Source: Paenibacillus sp. SYP-B3998
GTDB lineage: Bacteria > Bacillota > Bacilli > Paenibacillales > NBRC-103111
Reading direction: 5' to 3'
DNA length: 64,000 bases
Assembly (NCBI RefSeq): GCF_010820665.1
Contig: NZ_JAAIKC010000004.1
Location: forward strand, 310,001-374,000
A model generated the notes under the pieces. The model saw only the letters and a program-made list of their open reading frames with translations, was not told the DNA's origin and made no database searches. The translations under genes were made by a program, and so were the position numbers. Of the stretch, positions 18,012-26,713 are shown piece by piece; position 1 is the first letter of the stretch, and the number at the start of each line of letters is the position of its first letter.

Positions 18012-19301
18012 TTATTGTGCAAGCTCGATTTTTTGTTCAATGTATTGTTCCAATTTAATGCGTACGTAAGGAGGCAAGCCAGATAGCATGCAGCCGTAAT
18101 GGAATTGATCGCCGCTGGATTCAATGCGAATCACTCGAGCGGTAATCGGAGGTAAGTCCGCTTCCTTGGGGAAGTGGATGACGATAAACATATCTGCTGC
18201 AAGCGGGGAGTCGGATGTAATCTGGAGGCCGCTCTCGGACAAGTCAAAGAGTGTGCCATCAATGTTCTGTCCAGAGAAGGAGCCTTCCTGCTCCCACTGG
18301 TAGATGGACAGCTTGAGTTGAATGTCAAGCTTCACCCGAGTGTTGCGGCGACGTTCCCGACCCGAAAGAGGAGATGCCGACTTTTCCGTGGAACTGGCTA
18401 TCTCCGCTTCATTGGGGCGAATAACCTCCTGCCCCATCCAATCTTCGTAGCATTGCACAACGGCGCTTAAATCCTCATCACCGAGGCCTTTGCTGAGGCC
18501 CATCTGGAATAAACCCGTTGCCGCATGCAGGAGCGGAGCAGGCAGTTGGAACTTGCCTGTCAATTCTTGCGCGAGCAAAAGATCCTTGAGCATTAGCTTC
18601 AATGAGAACTGATTGCTGAAATCACGATCAATGATTTTATTGCCCTTGAGTTCCGCTTGTCTGCTATTAGCTGAACCGAAGCTGACAATCTCAAGGAATT
18701 GGGCAGGATTCAGGCCTGCCTTCGTTGCTATGGCGAGACCTTCGGACAAGCCGATAAGATTAATGCCCACCATCGTGTTGTGGGCCAGCTTGGCATAAGA
18801 ACCGGAACCCGACGGACCGAGATGAAGGATTTTACTGCCGAGTGCCGTGAATACATCCTGATGCTCGTCGAATACTTCCTTGTTTCCGCCAACCATGAAG
18901 GTCAGCGTGCCTGCTTCAGCAGCAGGCTTGCTGCCTGTGACAGGCGCGTCGAGGAAGTCGACATAGTGCGCTGCGAGTTCTTCAGCAAGCTTCTGACTCG
19001 TTAGGGGAGACACGGTGCTGCTGTCAATGATCGTGAGCGCAGGATGCAGACCGCTCAGAATGCCTTGGTCGCTGTAGAACGTCTCCAGCAGCGCAGCGTC
19101 ATTACTGAGCATAGTGATGAGAACATCTGAACTTCGAGTCGCTTCCGCAGCGGTCAGGGCTGCCTCAGCACCCAGTAGGACCAGTTCGTCCGCTTTGTCA
19201 GCAGTTCGATTATATACGGTTACGGTATAACCTTTTTGAATCAGATTAGCAGCCATAGGTTTACCCATAGTGCCAAGTCCGATAAAGCCGATACGTTTCA
19301 T
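18012..19301 (-). CDS. Beta-hydroxyacid dehydrogenase fused to PilZ domain
   Basis: A 429-residue fusion. Residues 1-290 form a complete 3-hydroxyisobutyrate/tartronate-semialdehyde reductase-type dehydrogenase: NAD(P) motif GFIGLGTMGKPMAANL at 5-20, substrate loop DAPVTGSKPAAEAGTL at 118-133 and catalytic lysine in KLAHN at 171. After a Ser/Glu-rich linker (~295-313), residues 314-429 form a PilZ domain with the c-di-GMP RxxxR arginines (315-322: RERRRNTR) and the DLSESG motif at 353-358 (DxSxxG). The family enzyme alone is ~290 residues. The catalytic and nucleotide-binding residues of both halves are intact, so allosteric control of the oxidoreductase by c-di-GMP is a reasonable inference. 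The physiological substrate is not identifiable. Confidence 0.9.
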   Translation of the reverse strand: MKRIGFIGLGTMGKPMAANLIQKGYTVTVYNRTADKADELVLLGAEAALTAAEATRSSDVLITMLSNDAALLETFYSDQGILSGLHPALTIIDSSTVSPLTSQKLAEELAAHYVDFLDAPVTGSKPAAEAGTLTFMVGGNKEVFDEHQDVFTALGSKILHLGPSGSGSYAKLAHNTMVGINLIGLSEGLAIATKAGLNPAQFLEIVSFGSANSRQAELKGNKIIDRDFSNQFSLKLMLKDLLLAQELTGKFQLPAPLLHAATGLFQMGLSKGLGDEDLSAVVQCYEDWMGQEVIRPNEAEIASSTEKSASPLSGRERRRNTRVKLDIQLKLSIYQWEQEGSFSGQNIDGTLFDLSESGLQITSDSPLAADMFIVIHFPKEADLPPITARVIRIESSGDQFHYGCMLSGLPPYVRIKLEQYIEQKIELAQ

Positions 19302-19426
19302 GATAAATCACCTCAAGCTTCATTTTATCATGCGAAGTAAGCCCTGTGAATGCCTTCTTCGCTTGCATTTGAAGGGGCAAATAAGTATGCTAGGAAAAGG
19401 AAAAATACAGAGTTGGAGGAGAGCAT

Positions 19427-20782
19427 ATGAGTAAAAAGTTACATTTTGATTATAGTAAGGCCTTATCCTTTTTTTCGCAGCATGAGATTGATTATTTGTC
19501 TGGGCAAGTCAAGTTGGCGCACGATCAATTGCACAACAAGACTGGTGCTGGATCGGATTACTTAGGCTGGGTTGATCTTCCTGAAAATTATAATCGCGAG
19601 GAATTCGCTCGTATTCAAGCTTCCGCGAAGCAAATCCAATCGGACTCCGACGCGCTTGTCGTTATCGGAATCGGCGGTTCTTACCTTGGTGCACGCGCTG
19701 CTCTTGAAATGTTGTCCCACTCTTTCTATAACATTTTACCCAAAGATAAACGTAAAACACCTGAAATTTATTTCGTGGGAAATAACATCAGCTCTACCTA
19801 TGTAACACACCTGCTTCAGCTCTTGGAAGGTAAAGACTTCTCCGTGAATGTCATTTCCAAGTCGGGGACAACGACGGAGCCTGCAATTGCTTTCCGTATT
19901 TTCCGTGAGCTTCTGGAGAAGAAATATGGCAAGGAAGCTGCGCGCAAACGCATTTACGCGACTACGGATCAAGAAAAGGGTGCTCTCAAAACACTTGCTA
20001 ACGCAGAAGGTTACGAGTCCTTCGTTATTCCTGATGATGTAGGCGGTCGCTATTCCGTGCTTACAGCCGTTGGTTTGCTGCCTATCGCGGCAGCTGGCAT
20101 CGATATTGAAGCGATCATGAAAGGCGCAGCCGATGCGCAGCAAGAATTCTCTAATCCTAACCTAAGCGAGAATCTGAGTTATCAATACGCAGCTGTGCGT
20201 AACTCCCTGTATCGCAAAGGCAAAGCCATTGAAATTCTTGTGAACTATGAACCATCGCTGCATTTCGTTTCGGAGTGGTGGAAACAGCTCTTCGGCGAAA
20301 GTGAAGGCAAGGATAACAAGGGGATCTACCCTGCTTCTGTAGACTTTTCTACGGATCTGCATTCCATGGGCCAATTTGTCCAGGAAGGCAATCGAATCTT
20401 GTTCGAAACGGTCATTCAGGTCGATCAAGTGGCGGATCATATCACCATTGGAACCGACGCCGACAATTTGGACGGGCTGAACTTCCTAAGCGGGGAAACG
20501 ATGGACTTCGTTAATAAGAAAGCTTTCCAAGGCACGATGCTTGCGCATACGGATGGAGGCGTTCCTAATCTGATCGTCACACTGCCGGATCTGACGCCTT
20601 ATACCTTCGGATATATGGTCTATTTCTTTGAAAAAGCGTGCGGAATCAGCGGTTACCTGTTGGGTGTCAATCCGTTCGACCAACCTGGCGTTGAAGCCTA
20701 TAAAAAGAACATGTTTGCTCTCTTGGGCAAACCCGGCTACGAAAAAGAAAAAGCAGAGCTGGAAGCTCGCTTACAGCAATAG
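19427..20782 (+). CDS. pgi: Glucose-6-phosphate isomerase
   Basis: Interconverts glucose-6-phosphate and fructose-6-phosphate. The 451-residue, Firmicutes-length enzyme shows [17 protein letters not shown], the phosphate-binding [16 protein letters not shown], the [16 protein letters not shown] segment, the signature [18 protein letters not shown] and the late [17 protein letters not shown] 19427 has GGAGGA upstream. It is divergent from the dehydrogenase-PilZ gene and ends at its own terminator. Confidence 0.96.
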   Translation: MSKKLHFDYSKALSFFSQHEIDYLSGQVKLAHDQLHNKTGAGSDYLGWVDLPENYNREEFARIQASAKQIQSDSDALVVIGIGGSYLGARAALEMLSHSFYNILPKDKRKTPEIYFVGNNISSTYVTHLLQLLEGKDFSVNVISKSGTTTEPAIAFRIFRELLEKKYGKEAARKRIYATTDQEKGALKTLANAEGYESFVIPDDVGGRYSVLTAVGLLPIAAAGIDIEAIMKGAADAQQEFSNPNLSENLSYQYAAVRNSLYRKGKAIEILVNYEPSLHFVSEWWKQLFGESEGKDNKGIYPASVDFSTDLHSMGQFVQEGNRILFETVIQVDQVADHITIGTDADNLDGLNFLSGETMDFVNKKAFQGTMLAHTDGGVPNLIVTLPDLTPYTFGYMVYFFEKACGISGYLLGVNPFDQPGVEAYKKNMFALLGKPGYEKEKAELEARLQQ

Positions 20783-20798
20783 GTTACAGTAAACATAC

Positions 20799-20837
20799 CG
20801 GAAAAACGATCTCTCCTATCGGATTGGTCGTTTTTCC
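20799..20837 (+). terminator. Terminator after pgi
   Basis: GGAAAAACGATC pairs with GGTCGTTTTTCC (one mismatch), with the T tract inside the 3' arm. Confidence 0.82.
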
Positions 20838-20937
20838 ATTATTTGTGTGGTAAATTTTCTTTCCATATTGTCGAAGTGAACTGATGTGTGTAGAATGAAT
20901 TGAAACAGATGTTTCCTTCTACCAAGAAAGGTCGGCT

Positions 20938-21576
20938 ATGCTAGCTCATTTCAAAACCATCCAATCGTATGGATCGTCGGAAATCATCATCAAGAAGTCA
21001 CGTTTCATCGGCCACGCGAAGCCGGTAGAATCAGAGGAAGAAGCGATCCATTTCATTGATGCAATCAAGAAGCAGCACAGCGCGGCGACGCATAACTGCT
21101 CCGCTTACGTTATCGGAGAGAGGGACCAGATTCAGAAGCAATCTGATGACGGAGAACCAAGCGGAACAGCAGGCAAGCCGATACTGGAAGTGATTAAGCA
21201 TCAAGGGCTCAAAAATATAGCAGTTGTTGTTACTCGTTATTTCGGCGGCATTATGCTTGGCGCGGGCGGACTCATTCGTGCATATACGGATGGAGCCGTG
21301 ATAGGCATTGAAGCAGCTCAGCCGATCTACAAGGTCAATCACCGGGAAGTAATGGTGGAGGTCGATTACACGTGGTACGGCAAGCTCGAGAATGAGCTCA
21401 GAAATCGGGGTATGCTGCTAGGAGACATTCAGTTCACGGATAAAGTGACTGTGACCTGTTATCCATTAGAGGTAGAAGCAGATTCATTTGTTAGTTGGGC
21501 GACAGATGTTACACAAGGTCAAGGAAGTATTGTCGTAGGAGAGAGTGAATACAGGATACATAAGGACCTGCCATAA
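20938..21576 (+). CDS. YigZ/YvyE (IMPACT) family protein
   Basis: A 212-residue protein with an N-terminal IMPACT domain (KKSRFIGHAKPVESEEEAI, then SDDGEPSGTAGKPIL and VVTRYFGGIMLGAGGLIRAY) and a C-terminal DUF1949 ferredoxin-like domain. Family members bind nucleic acid or ribosome-associated targets, and eukaryotic IMPACT modulates translation control; the bacterial role is not settled. The ATG at 20938 follows AGAAAGG. The TetR gene follows 55 bases later in the same direction. Confidence 0.9.
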   Translation: MLAHFKTIQSYGSSEIIIKKSRFIGHAKPVESEEEAIHFIDAIKKQHSAATHNCSAYVIGERDQIQKQSDDGEPSGTAGKPILEVIKHQGLKNIAVVVTRYFGGIMLGAGGLIRAYTDGAVIGIEAAQPIYKVNHREVMVEVDYTWYGKLENELRNRGMLLGDIQFTDKVTVTCYPLEVEADSFVSWATDVTQGQGSIVVGESEYRIHKDLP

Positions 21577-21631
21577 CGGCGGGTTCTCATAAAACACAAT
21601 TTCATACAGCTGAGGATGCGGAGGAATTGAT

Positions 21632-22276
21632 ATGGCGAGAAAAGCAGTCACGCAAGAGCTTAGTAGAGAGCGAATACTTGCGGAAGCGCGGGATTTATTC
21701 AATACTTTTGGCTATCGCGCTTTAACGATGCGCAGCATCGCAAAAGCAATGGGGTACAGCCACGGTGCGTTATATTATCATTTTAACGAAAAAGCAGAGT
21801 TGTTTTATGCGTTAATCAAGGATGATTTCGCAATGCTGCTGCAACGTCAACGGGAAATGGTGCTGCGTGAACACGGCTTCAGTGCGAACCTGCTGCAGAA
21901 GCTCATGCTGGAGTTCATCTGGTTTGGCTTAAGCAATCCGAATCACTATGAAATGATGTTCATGATTAATGAACCTGAGCTTCAACAATATTCCCGCACG
22001 GAACAAGCGCAGTGCTTAGAAATGTTCGCCATCGTCCTCAGACAGGTGCTTGCTGGTCAACCAGGGATTGAGAACAGGAAGTATACGCTTCCCTGGAATG
22101 TGTTTATGTCTCTGCACGGCCTTATTTCGTACTGCATTCAATTCAAAGTTACCTATGAGGAAGCGCGCAAGCTGGCCGAGGAGCAAGTTCAACTCATTTG
22201 CGAGAGTTTGAATCTAGGTTCGATCGAGCAGCAGCTACGCCCTCATGTTACATTGCTCAGCACAGAATCGGCATAA
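21632..22276 (+). CDS. TetR-family regulator
   Basis: A 214-residue one-component repressor. The N-terminal helix-turn-helix is clear: ILAEARDLFNTFGYRALTMRSIAKAMGYSHGALYYHF is the expected recognition region (residues ~12-48), followed by NEKAELFYALI. The C-terminal ligand domain has no recognisable specificity. The ATG at 21632 follows GGAGGAA. Its target is unknown; it sits between a YigZ gene and an amino-acid importer, but a terminator separates it from the importer, so control of the importer is only possible. Confidence 0.85.
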   Translation: MARKAVTQELSRERILAEARDLFNTFGYRALTMRSIAKAMGYSHGALYYHFNEKAELFYALIKDDFAMLLQRQREMVLREHGFSANLLQKLMLEFIWFGLSNPNHYEMMFMINEPELQQYSRTEQAQCLEMFAIVLRQVLAGQPGIENRKYTLPWNVFMSLHGLISYCIQFKVTYEEARKLAEEQVQLICESLNLGSIEQQLRPHVTLLSTESA

Positions 22277-22312
22277 GCGACTCCTATTGGAATTCCATAT
22301 ATATAACTTTTT

Positions 22313-22359
22313 AAGAACCTCTACTCCCACTTTGATGTGGGTTGGAGGTTCTTATTTTT
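22313..22359 (+). terminator. Terminator after tetR
   Basis: Strong hairpin AAGAACCTC ... CCCAC / GTGGG ... GAGGTTCTT with a short TTTGAT loop, followed by a T-rich tract. Confidence 0.9.
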
Positions 22360-22487
22360 AACCCTCTAAGTTCTGACACCTCTGTGCAATAATCGAAATC
22401 CTCTTGGGAACAATAGATGAGACAGGAATGAACCTTTTTTTAAAAAATAGACTGCTCAATTATGCCAGTACACCGGAGGGAAACAAG

Positions 22488-23285
22488 ATGGTTAGGAAAA
22501 AAGTTATCGCGATGTTCCTTGTTTCGTTTATTTTGCTGTTATTAATGGGATGCACCGCTAATAAAGGGAAACAAGCTGGAGACAGCGCTGCGCCCTCTGC
22601 GCAAGCCAAAAAGGAGATCGCGATCGGTACAGAAGGAACCTACGCCCCCTTTACATTTCATGATAAAAACGGGACATTAACCGGCTTTGATGTTGAAATG
22701 GCGGAAGAAGTTTGTAAGCGAATGGGTGTCACTCCTCGGTTTATTGAAACCAAGTGGGATGGCATGATTGCAGGTCTTGATGCGAAACGGTATGACATGG
22801 TTGCCAATGAAGTGGCAGTTCGTACGGACCGCTTGGAGAAGTATGACATGTCGGATCCTTATATCATTTCGCGTGGCGTGCTCGTGGTTCATTCAAACAA
22901 CAATGCGATCAAGTCTTTAGATGATTTGAAAGGTAAGAAGGTGGGTCAATCGTTAGATAGTAATTATCGCAAAATAGCCGAAGATCACGGAGCGGTCAAT
23001 ACGGTGGTTGATGGATTTAACCAAGCCATTGATCTCATTACATCCGGGAGAATCGATGCGACGATCAACGATAGCCTTTCTTATTTGGACCTCAAAAAGC
23101 AGCGTCCTGATTTGCCGATCAAAACCGTTTATGAAGAAGCTGACGCAACAAGCAATGCTTTCTTGTTTCGCAAGGGCAGCAATGAACTCGTGAAGCAAGC
23201 TAATAAGGCTCTTGCGGATATGAAAAGCGATGGCACCTACCTAAAGATTTCTCAAAAATGGTTTAATTCAGACGTTTCCAAGTGA
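22488..23285 (+). CDS. Amino-acid ABC transporter lipoprotein (cystine type)
   Basis: Extracellular substrate-binding lipoprotein of a polar amino acid importer, closest in appearance to the TcyA/cystine group. The signal peptide ends in a lipobox LLMGC with lipidated Cys at residue 22, followed by a Ser/Ala linker. The binding domain reads IGTEGTYAPFTFHDKNGTL, GFDVEMAEEVCKRMG and LDDLKGKKVG, as in family 3 solute-binding proteins. ATG 22488 follows GGAGGG; the in-frame upstream start at 22404 is not credible. It is the first gene of a three-gene operon with permease and ATPase. Cystine is the best guess of substrate, by resemblance only. Confidence 0.88.
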   Translation: MVRKKVIAMFLVSFILLLLMGCTANKGKQAGDSAAPSAQAKKEIAIGTEGTYAPFTFHDKNGTLTGFDVEMAEEVCKRMGVTPRFIETKWDGMIAGLDAKRYDMVANEVAVRTDRLEKYDMSDPYIISRGVLVVHSNNNAIKSLDDLKGKKVGQSLDSNYRKIAEDHGAVNTVVDGFNQAIDLITSGRIDATINDSLSYLDLKKQRPDLPIKTVYEEADATSNAFLFRKGSNELVKQANKALADMKSDGTYLKISQKWFNSDVSK

Positions 23286-23298
23286 AGGACTAGATCCA

Positions 23299-23979
23299 AT
23301 GACAACAGAACGCATGGAACGAGTTATGGGAATCCTCGGCGATTCCTTTTTTCCTATTTTAGAAGCAGGGTTATCTTATACGATTCCGCTTAGCCTGATC
23401 GCCTTTGTGCTTGGACTTAGTTTAGCCTTAGTGACGGCTCTTGCTCGATTATCAGGCTTCAAACCCCTAGTAGCTATGGCTCAGTTCTATGTTTGGTTAT
23501 TTCGTGGTACGCCATTGCTGGTTCAACTGTTTATTCTCTTCTACGGTTTGCCTAGTCTTGGAATTACGCTAGATCCCTTTCCAGCCGCAGTTATTGGATT
23601 TACCCTTAACAAAGGCGCTTACAGCTCTGAAATTATCCGGGCAGCGATTTTGTCTATTCCCAAAAGCCAAAGGGATGCTGCTTACTCGATAGGCATGACC
23701 AGCTCGCAGGCAATGCGACGTATTATTTTACCACAGGCGGTTCGGGTATCCATTCCGCCATTAGGCAACTCCTTTATTAGTCTAGTTAAGGATACATCCT
23801 TAGCAGCGACCATCACCGTTACGGAGATGTTTCAGAAAGGCCAGCAGATCGCTGCAGTAACGTACGAACCTTTGTGGCTTTATATGGAGGTGGCCGTTAT
23901 TTATTTGTTGTTCAGTACGTTGCTTTCACAGATCCAAGCCAGACTTGAAAAGCGCTTTGAACGCAGTGTAGCAAAGTAA
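23299..23979 (+). CDS. Amino-acid ABC transporter permease
   Basis: A 226-residue inner-membrane permease of the His/Glu/cystine family with about five membrane helices. The N-terminal part has GLSYTIPLSLIAFVLGLSLA, then YVWLFRGTPLLVQLFILFYG, and the cytoplasmic EAA loop is seen as DAAYSIGMTSSQAMRRIILPQ. It follows the binding protein by 13 bases and precedes the ATPase by 15, so the three are one operon. Confidence 0.9.
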   Translation: MTTERMERVMGILGDSFFPILEAGLSYTIPLSLIAFVLGLSLALVTALARLSGFKPLVAMAQFYVWLFRGTPLLVQLFILFYGLPSLGITLDPFPAAVIGFTLNKGAYSSEIIRAAILSIPKSQRDAAYSIGMTSSQAMRRIILPQAVRVSIPPLGNSFISLVKDTSLAATITVTEMFQKGQQIAAVTYEPLWLYMEVAVIYLLFSTLLSQIQARLEKRFERSVAK

Positions 23980-23994
23980 AGGGGTCATTGATGT

Positions 23995-24741
23995 ATGATT
24001 CAGATTGAAAAGTTACATAAAGGTTTTCAGGGTACTCCCGTCTTGAACGGGATAGATTTAGCGGTTGAAAAAGGGAAGAATGTAGTGATAATCGGTCCCT
24101 CGGGATCTGGCAAAACAACGTTATTACGCTGCTTGAATTTGTTGGAAATCCCCGACAAAGGCAGCATTACTTTGGCCAATGCAAGACTCCTATTCACCGG
24201 GAGGCAGCAGTTAAATAATTCAGAGCTGATGGCAATCCGTAAACACACGGGAATGGTTTTTCAAAACTATAATTTGTTCCCCCATTTAACGGTAATTGAA
24301 AATATTATGGAGGGCCAGGTCATTGTATTGAAACGCTCCAAAAGCGATGCGCGTCGGAAGGCGTTGTCACTCTTAGAGAAAGTTGGTTTGGGGGGGAGCT
24401 CGGATAAGTATCCCCATCAGCTTTCGGGAGGGCAGCAACAACGCGTAGGCATAGCTCGGGCAATGGCGATAGATCCTGCGGTGCTATTATTTGATGAACC
24501 CACCTCAGCGCTTGACCCTGAGTTAGTGGGGGAAGTGCTTAAAGTGATCAAGGACTTGGCGAAAGAGGGATTAACGATGGTAATTGTTACTCATGAAATG
24601 GGGTTTGCCAAGGAAGTGGCAGATGAAGTGGTATTTATGGATCGCGGTATTATTGTTGAAAAGGGAACGCCACGGCATATTTTTGGGGAGTCTATGAATG
24701 AAAGGACCCTGCAGTTTTTGCGGAAGGCGAACGTGAAATAA
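23995..24741 (+). CDS. Amino-acid ABC transporter ATPase
   Basis: A 248-residue ATP-binding subunit that powers the importer encoded upstream. Walker A is GPSGSGKTT, the Q-loop [12 protein letters not shown], signature [16 protein letters not shown], Walker [13 protein letters not shown] and the switch histidine in [10 protein letters not shown]. Length and motif order are normal for GlnQ/TcyC-type proteins. The ATG at 23995 is used; an ATG at 23991 is in another frame. No terminator is obvious directly after it. Confidence 0.93.
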   Translation: MIQIEKLHKGFQGTPVLNGIDLAVEKGKNVVIIGPSGSGKTTLLRCLNLLEIPDKGSITLANARLLFTGRQQLNNSELMAIRKHTGMVFQNYNLFPHLTVIENIMEGQVIVLKRSKSDARRKALSLLEKVGLGGSSDKYPHQLSGGQQQRVGIARAMAIDPAVLLFDEPTSALDPELVGEVLKVIKDLAKEGLTMVIVTHEMGFAKEVADEVVFMDRGIIVEKGTPRHIFGESMNERTLQFLRKANVK

Positions 24742-24880
24742 AGAGGGTCATTCTATGTTAGAATAGCCAGGACACCAACAAGGGAAGAGAAGTTTTGTTA
24801 TTCTCTTTTACAAAACAACGCTGCTGCATTACAATAATGTACAGGTTGAACAAGGTGACGAGGAAGGATGACATAAAGCG

Positions 24881-25105
24881 ATGGATTTGAGTACATGGTC
24901 GGAAGCTAATGTGGAATATATGTTTGAAGAAATTAAGAGAAAGTTGCGCATGGCGACAGGAGGATCGATTAAAGCCTCCAACGTCAAGCAAGAGGTTTAT
25001 GAGGATTTGAAGGATTTATACGATTTGGTGGTTAGCAAAAATAATTTCAGCATTAGTGAAATTGATGCTATTACTTCCGAGCTGGGCAAGATTCGTAAAG
25101 CATAG
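24881..25105 (+). CDS. DUF1128 family protein (YfkK-like)
   Basis: A 74-residue soluble helical protein matching the Firmicutes DUF1128/YfkK family, with the conserved VEYMFEEIKRKLRMA, KASNVKQEVYEDLKDLYDLV and FSISEIDAITSELG. Function is unknown. It has AAGGATG upstream of the ATG and its own terminator, so it is probably monocistronic. Confidence 0.82.
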   Translation: MDLSTWSEANVEYMFEEIKRKLRMATGGSIKASNVKQEVYEDLKDLYDLVVSKNNFSISEIDAITSELGKIRKA

Positions 25106-25130
25106 AAGTCGTTATTAGCACTTATTAGAG

Positions 25131-25161
25131 CAGTCTCTTCGCATAGAAGGGGCTGTTTTTT
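25131..25161 (+). terminator. Terminator after the DUF1128 gene
   Basis: Ten-pair stem CAGTCTCTTC / GAAGGGGCTG (G-T pairs included) with a GCATA loop and six T. Confidence 0.82.
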
Positions 25162-25280
25162 ATACGGCTAGATATTCGCCTGTTTTGCTGGGTAGTGGAC
25201 AGCTATACAGGCGATACCACTTAATCAACCGTACACTGTAAAGCAATGTATCTCTGATTGTTTGAAGGAGGTGGACGTTC

Positions 25281-25598
25281 GTGGCAACTAAAATTCGCAA
25301 AGATGACGTTATGAAAATGGTCGGTCAACAAATTTTCGCTGTCAAAAAGGACGGAACGCGAGTTGCTGGTAAGTTGGTTCGCATTAGCGGCAACACATTA
25401 ATCGTAGCTCCACAAAAGGGTAAAAAAGTTCAAACAAAAGCGATTATTCCTCTTGTTTTATTTGACTTGTTGGCTATCGGAACTGCGCCTTATGCATATG
25501 GTGGTGGATTTGGTTACGGTGGTGGCTTTGGCGGGTATCCTTACGGTGGGGGTAACTTCTACGGTGGAGGCTTCGGCGCTCCTGGTTTGTGGTTTTAA
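25281..25598 (+). CDS. Small protein with Gly/Tyr-rich tail
   Basis: A 105-residue protein I do not recognise by name. Residues 1-65 form a short beta-rich domain with KKDGTRVAGKLVRISGNTLI, reminiscent of SH3/Lsm-like small barrels. Residues 66-105 are almost only Gly, Tyr, Phe and Ala in YGGGFGYGGGFGGYPYGGGN-type repeats, like spore-coat or surface assembly proteins. GTG start 25281 follows GAAGGAGGTGG, a strong site. It stands just upstream of the spore-protein block, which makes a coat role attractive but unproven. Confidence 0.7.
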   Translation: MATKIRKDDVMKMVGQQIFAVKKDGTRVAGKLVRISGNTLIVAPQKGKKVQTKAIIPLVLFDLLAIGTAPYAYGGGFGYGGGFGGYPYGGGNFYGGGFGAPGLWF

Positions 25599-25625
25599 TC
25601 GCCTACTCATAAGCGATGAGAAGGG

Positions 25626-25667
25626 GCTGTCTCTCAAGCAAAGAAATTTGCTTAGAGACAGCTTTTT
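25626..25667 (+). terminator. Terminator after the Gly/Tyr-rich gene
   Basis: Long perfect stem GCTGTCTCT / AGAGACAGC extended by AAGCAAA / TTTGCTT, with a T tract. Confidence 0.92.
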
Positions 25668-25833
25668 GCATTGAAATAAATTTACTAACTAGGACAGTGA
25701 TCCAGAGTAAGCTGCTGGCGTCGAAAATGCTCAAGTTTGTAGTTTCGGAACCATTCTTTCTCACGGTGAATAGGCTATGATACAGGTTTCCGAGGTAGGG
25801 GCTAGAACCCACCCGCAGACAGGAGTGAGCAGT

Positions 25834-26076
25834 ATGCCGAGTTCTATAGTCTTCAATATGATTAATATTAATAATCAGAATACGAATGCGACGGTAGGGA
25901 TCGGAGAGAATGCGCAATCCAGCTGGGATTCGCACAGCAAAAACAATTACGGTACAGGTGAATTTATCGGTTTCTCCGTATCGGCTAATATTGTGAACTT
26001 TATTTATGATAATGATTTTATCGATGCACCTATTAATGACCAAGACTTTAAGCCAGCAGTAAATAACCAAGCATAG
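25834..26076 (+). CDS. GerP-like small spore protein, copy 1
   Basis: An 80-residue protein similar in plan to GerPA/GerPF, which are needed for germinants to cross the spore coat. It has FNMININNQN, GENAQSSWDSHSKNNYGTG and a late IYDNDFIDAP. These positions line up with three neighbouring proteins (26086, 26360 and 27231): a hydrophobic I-x-I start, an S-x-K-x-N-x-G-x-G centre and a D-x-D-x-[IL]-D end. ATG 25834 follows AGGAGTG; the frame opens earlier at 25777 without a good site. It runs in tandem with the next gene, 9 bases apart. Confidence 0.7.
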   Translation: MPSSIVFNMININNQNTNATVGIGENAQSSWDSHSKNNYGTGEFIGFSVSANIVNFIYDNDFIDAPINDQDFKPAVNNQA

Positions 26077-26085
26077 GTGAGAGCC

Positions 26086-26355
26086 ATGGGGAGAAATTCA
26101 GCTGAATTAACCGTGTTAAACCCGCCGCTCATTCAATTCGATTCAATTCATGTCAATGAGATATCAAGTGGGTCCGGTATATTTATTGGAACCAATTTGC
26201 AGGTGTATTGGTCCACAAGCAGCAAACAAAATAGCGGGCTGGGCTCCGTAAGCGGAGATTATAATGTTGTGCAGCATAACATGAATACCGTCTACGACAA
26301 CGATGTTATTGACGCTCCTTACACGAAGGGGGACTTCATCGTCGGCCGTGTGTAG
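26086..26355 (+). CDS. GerP-like small spore protein, copy 2
   Basis: An 89-residue paralogue of the preceding gene: IQFDSIHVNEI at the start, TNLQVYWSTSSKQNSGLGSVSG in the middle (quoted here in two overlapping parts) and VYDNDVIDAP near the end, matching IYDNDFIDAP of copy 1. It starts at ATG 26086 after AGGTGAGAGCC, 9 bases after copy 1. Its stop lies 4 bases from the stop of the convergent minus-strand gene. A spore coat or permeability role is inferred from GerP likeness. Confidence 0.7.
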   Translation: MGRNSAELTVLNPPLIQFDSIHVNEISSGSGIFIGTNLQVYWSTSSKQNSGLGSVSGDYNVVQHNMNTVYDNDVIDAPYTKGDFIVGRV

Positions 26356-26359
26356 AAGC

Positions 26360-26713
26360 TTACTCGACAGTCGCAGAATCTGTTTGATGCGTGTGCTTAT
26401 CTTGCGCGGCTTGTGTGTGTGAGCCGAAGCCAGCAGCTTGTGCTTGAGCTGTAATCATATCCTTTAACCAATCTGGCGTTTCGCCATCGCCTACATTAAG
26501 CATATCGAGGAAATCCGAATCGTTGAGCATGGAACGTGTGCCGACAAGCTGATTATTATCACCTTCGACAGCGCCAAATCCTTGGACGGTCTTCTGGTTG
26601 CTTTGGAAATCCGTCGGCCAGTTATTGCCCATATTGATACAAGATGCGCTTTCTACAGATCCGATTCGGATCGAACCGATGACGAAAGTTGGCGACATAA
26701 AGGATGACATCAT
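26360..26713 (-). CDS. GerP-like small spore protein, copy 3
   Basis: A 117-residue member of the same family: FVIGSIRIGSVESASCINMG, SNQKTVQGFGAVEGDNN and LNDSDFLDML, with an added C-terminal ~40-residue tail rich in Gln, Ala and His. ATG 26713 follows AGGAGG by six bases and overlaps the stop of the GerPC-like gene (TGATG), implying translational coupling. Upstream start codons (TTG 26716) are possible. It is the last gene of a three-gene minus-strand unit. Confidence 0.7.
   Translation of the reverse strand: MMSSFMSPTFVIGSIRIGSVESASCINMGNNWPTDFQSNQKTVQGFGAVEGDNNQLVGTRSMLNDSDFLDMLNVGDGETPDWLKDMITAQAQAAGFGSHTQAAQDKHTHQTDSATVE

Noticed and set aside
22404-22487. 28-codon extension of the ABC binding protein
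   Set aside because: It would bury the signal peptide; the lipobox and ribosome site support ATG 22488.
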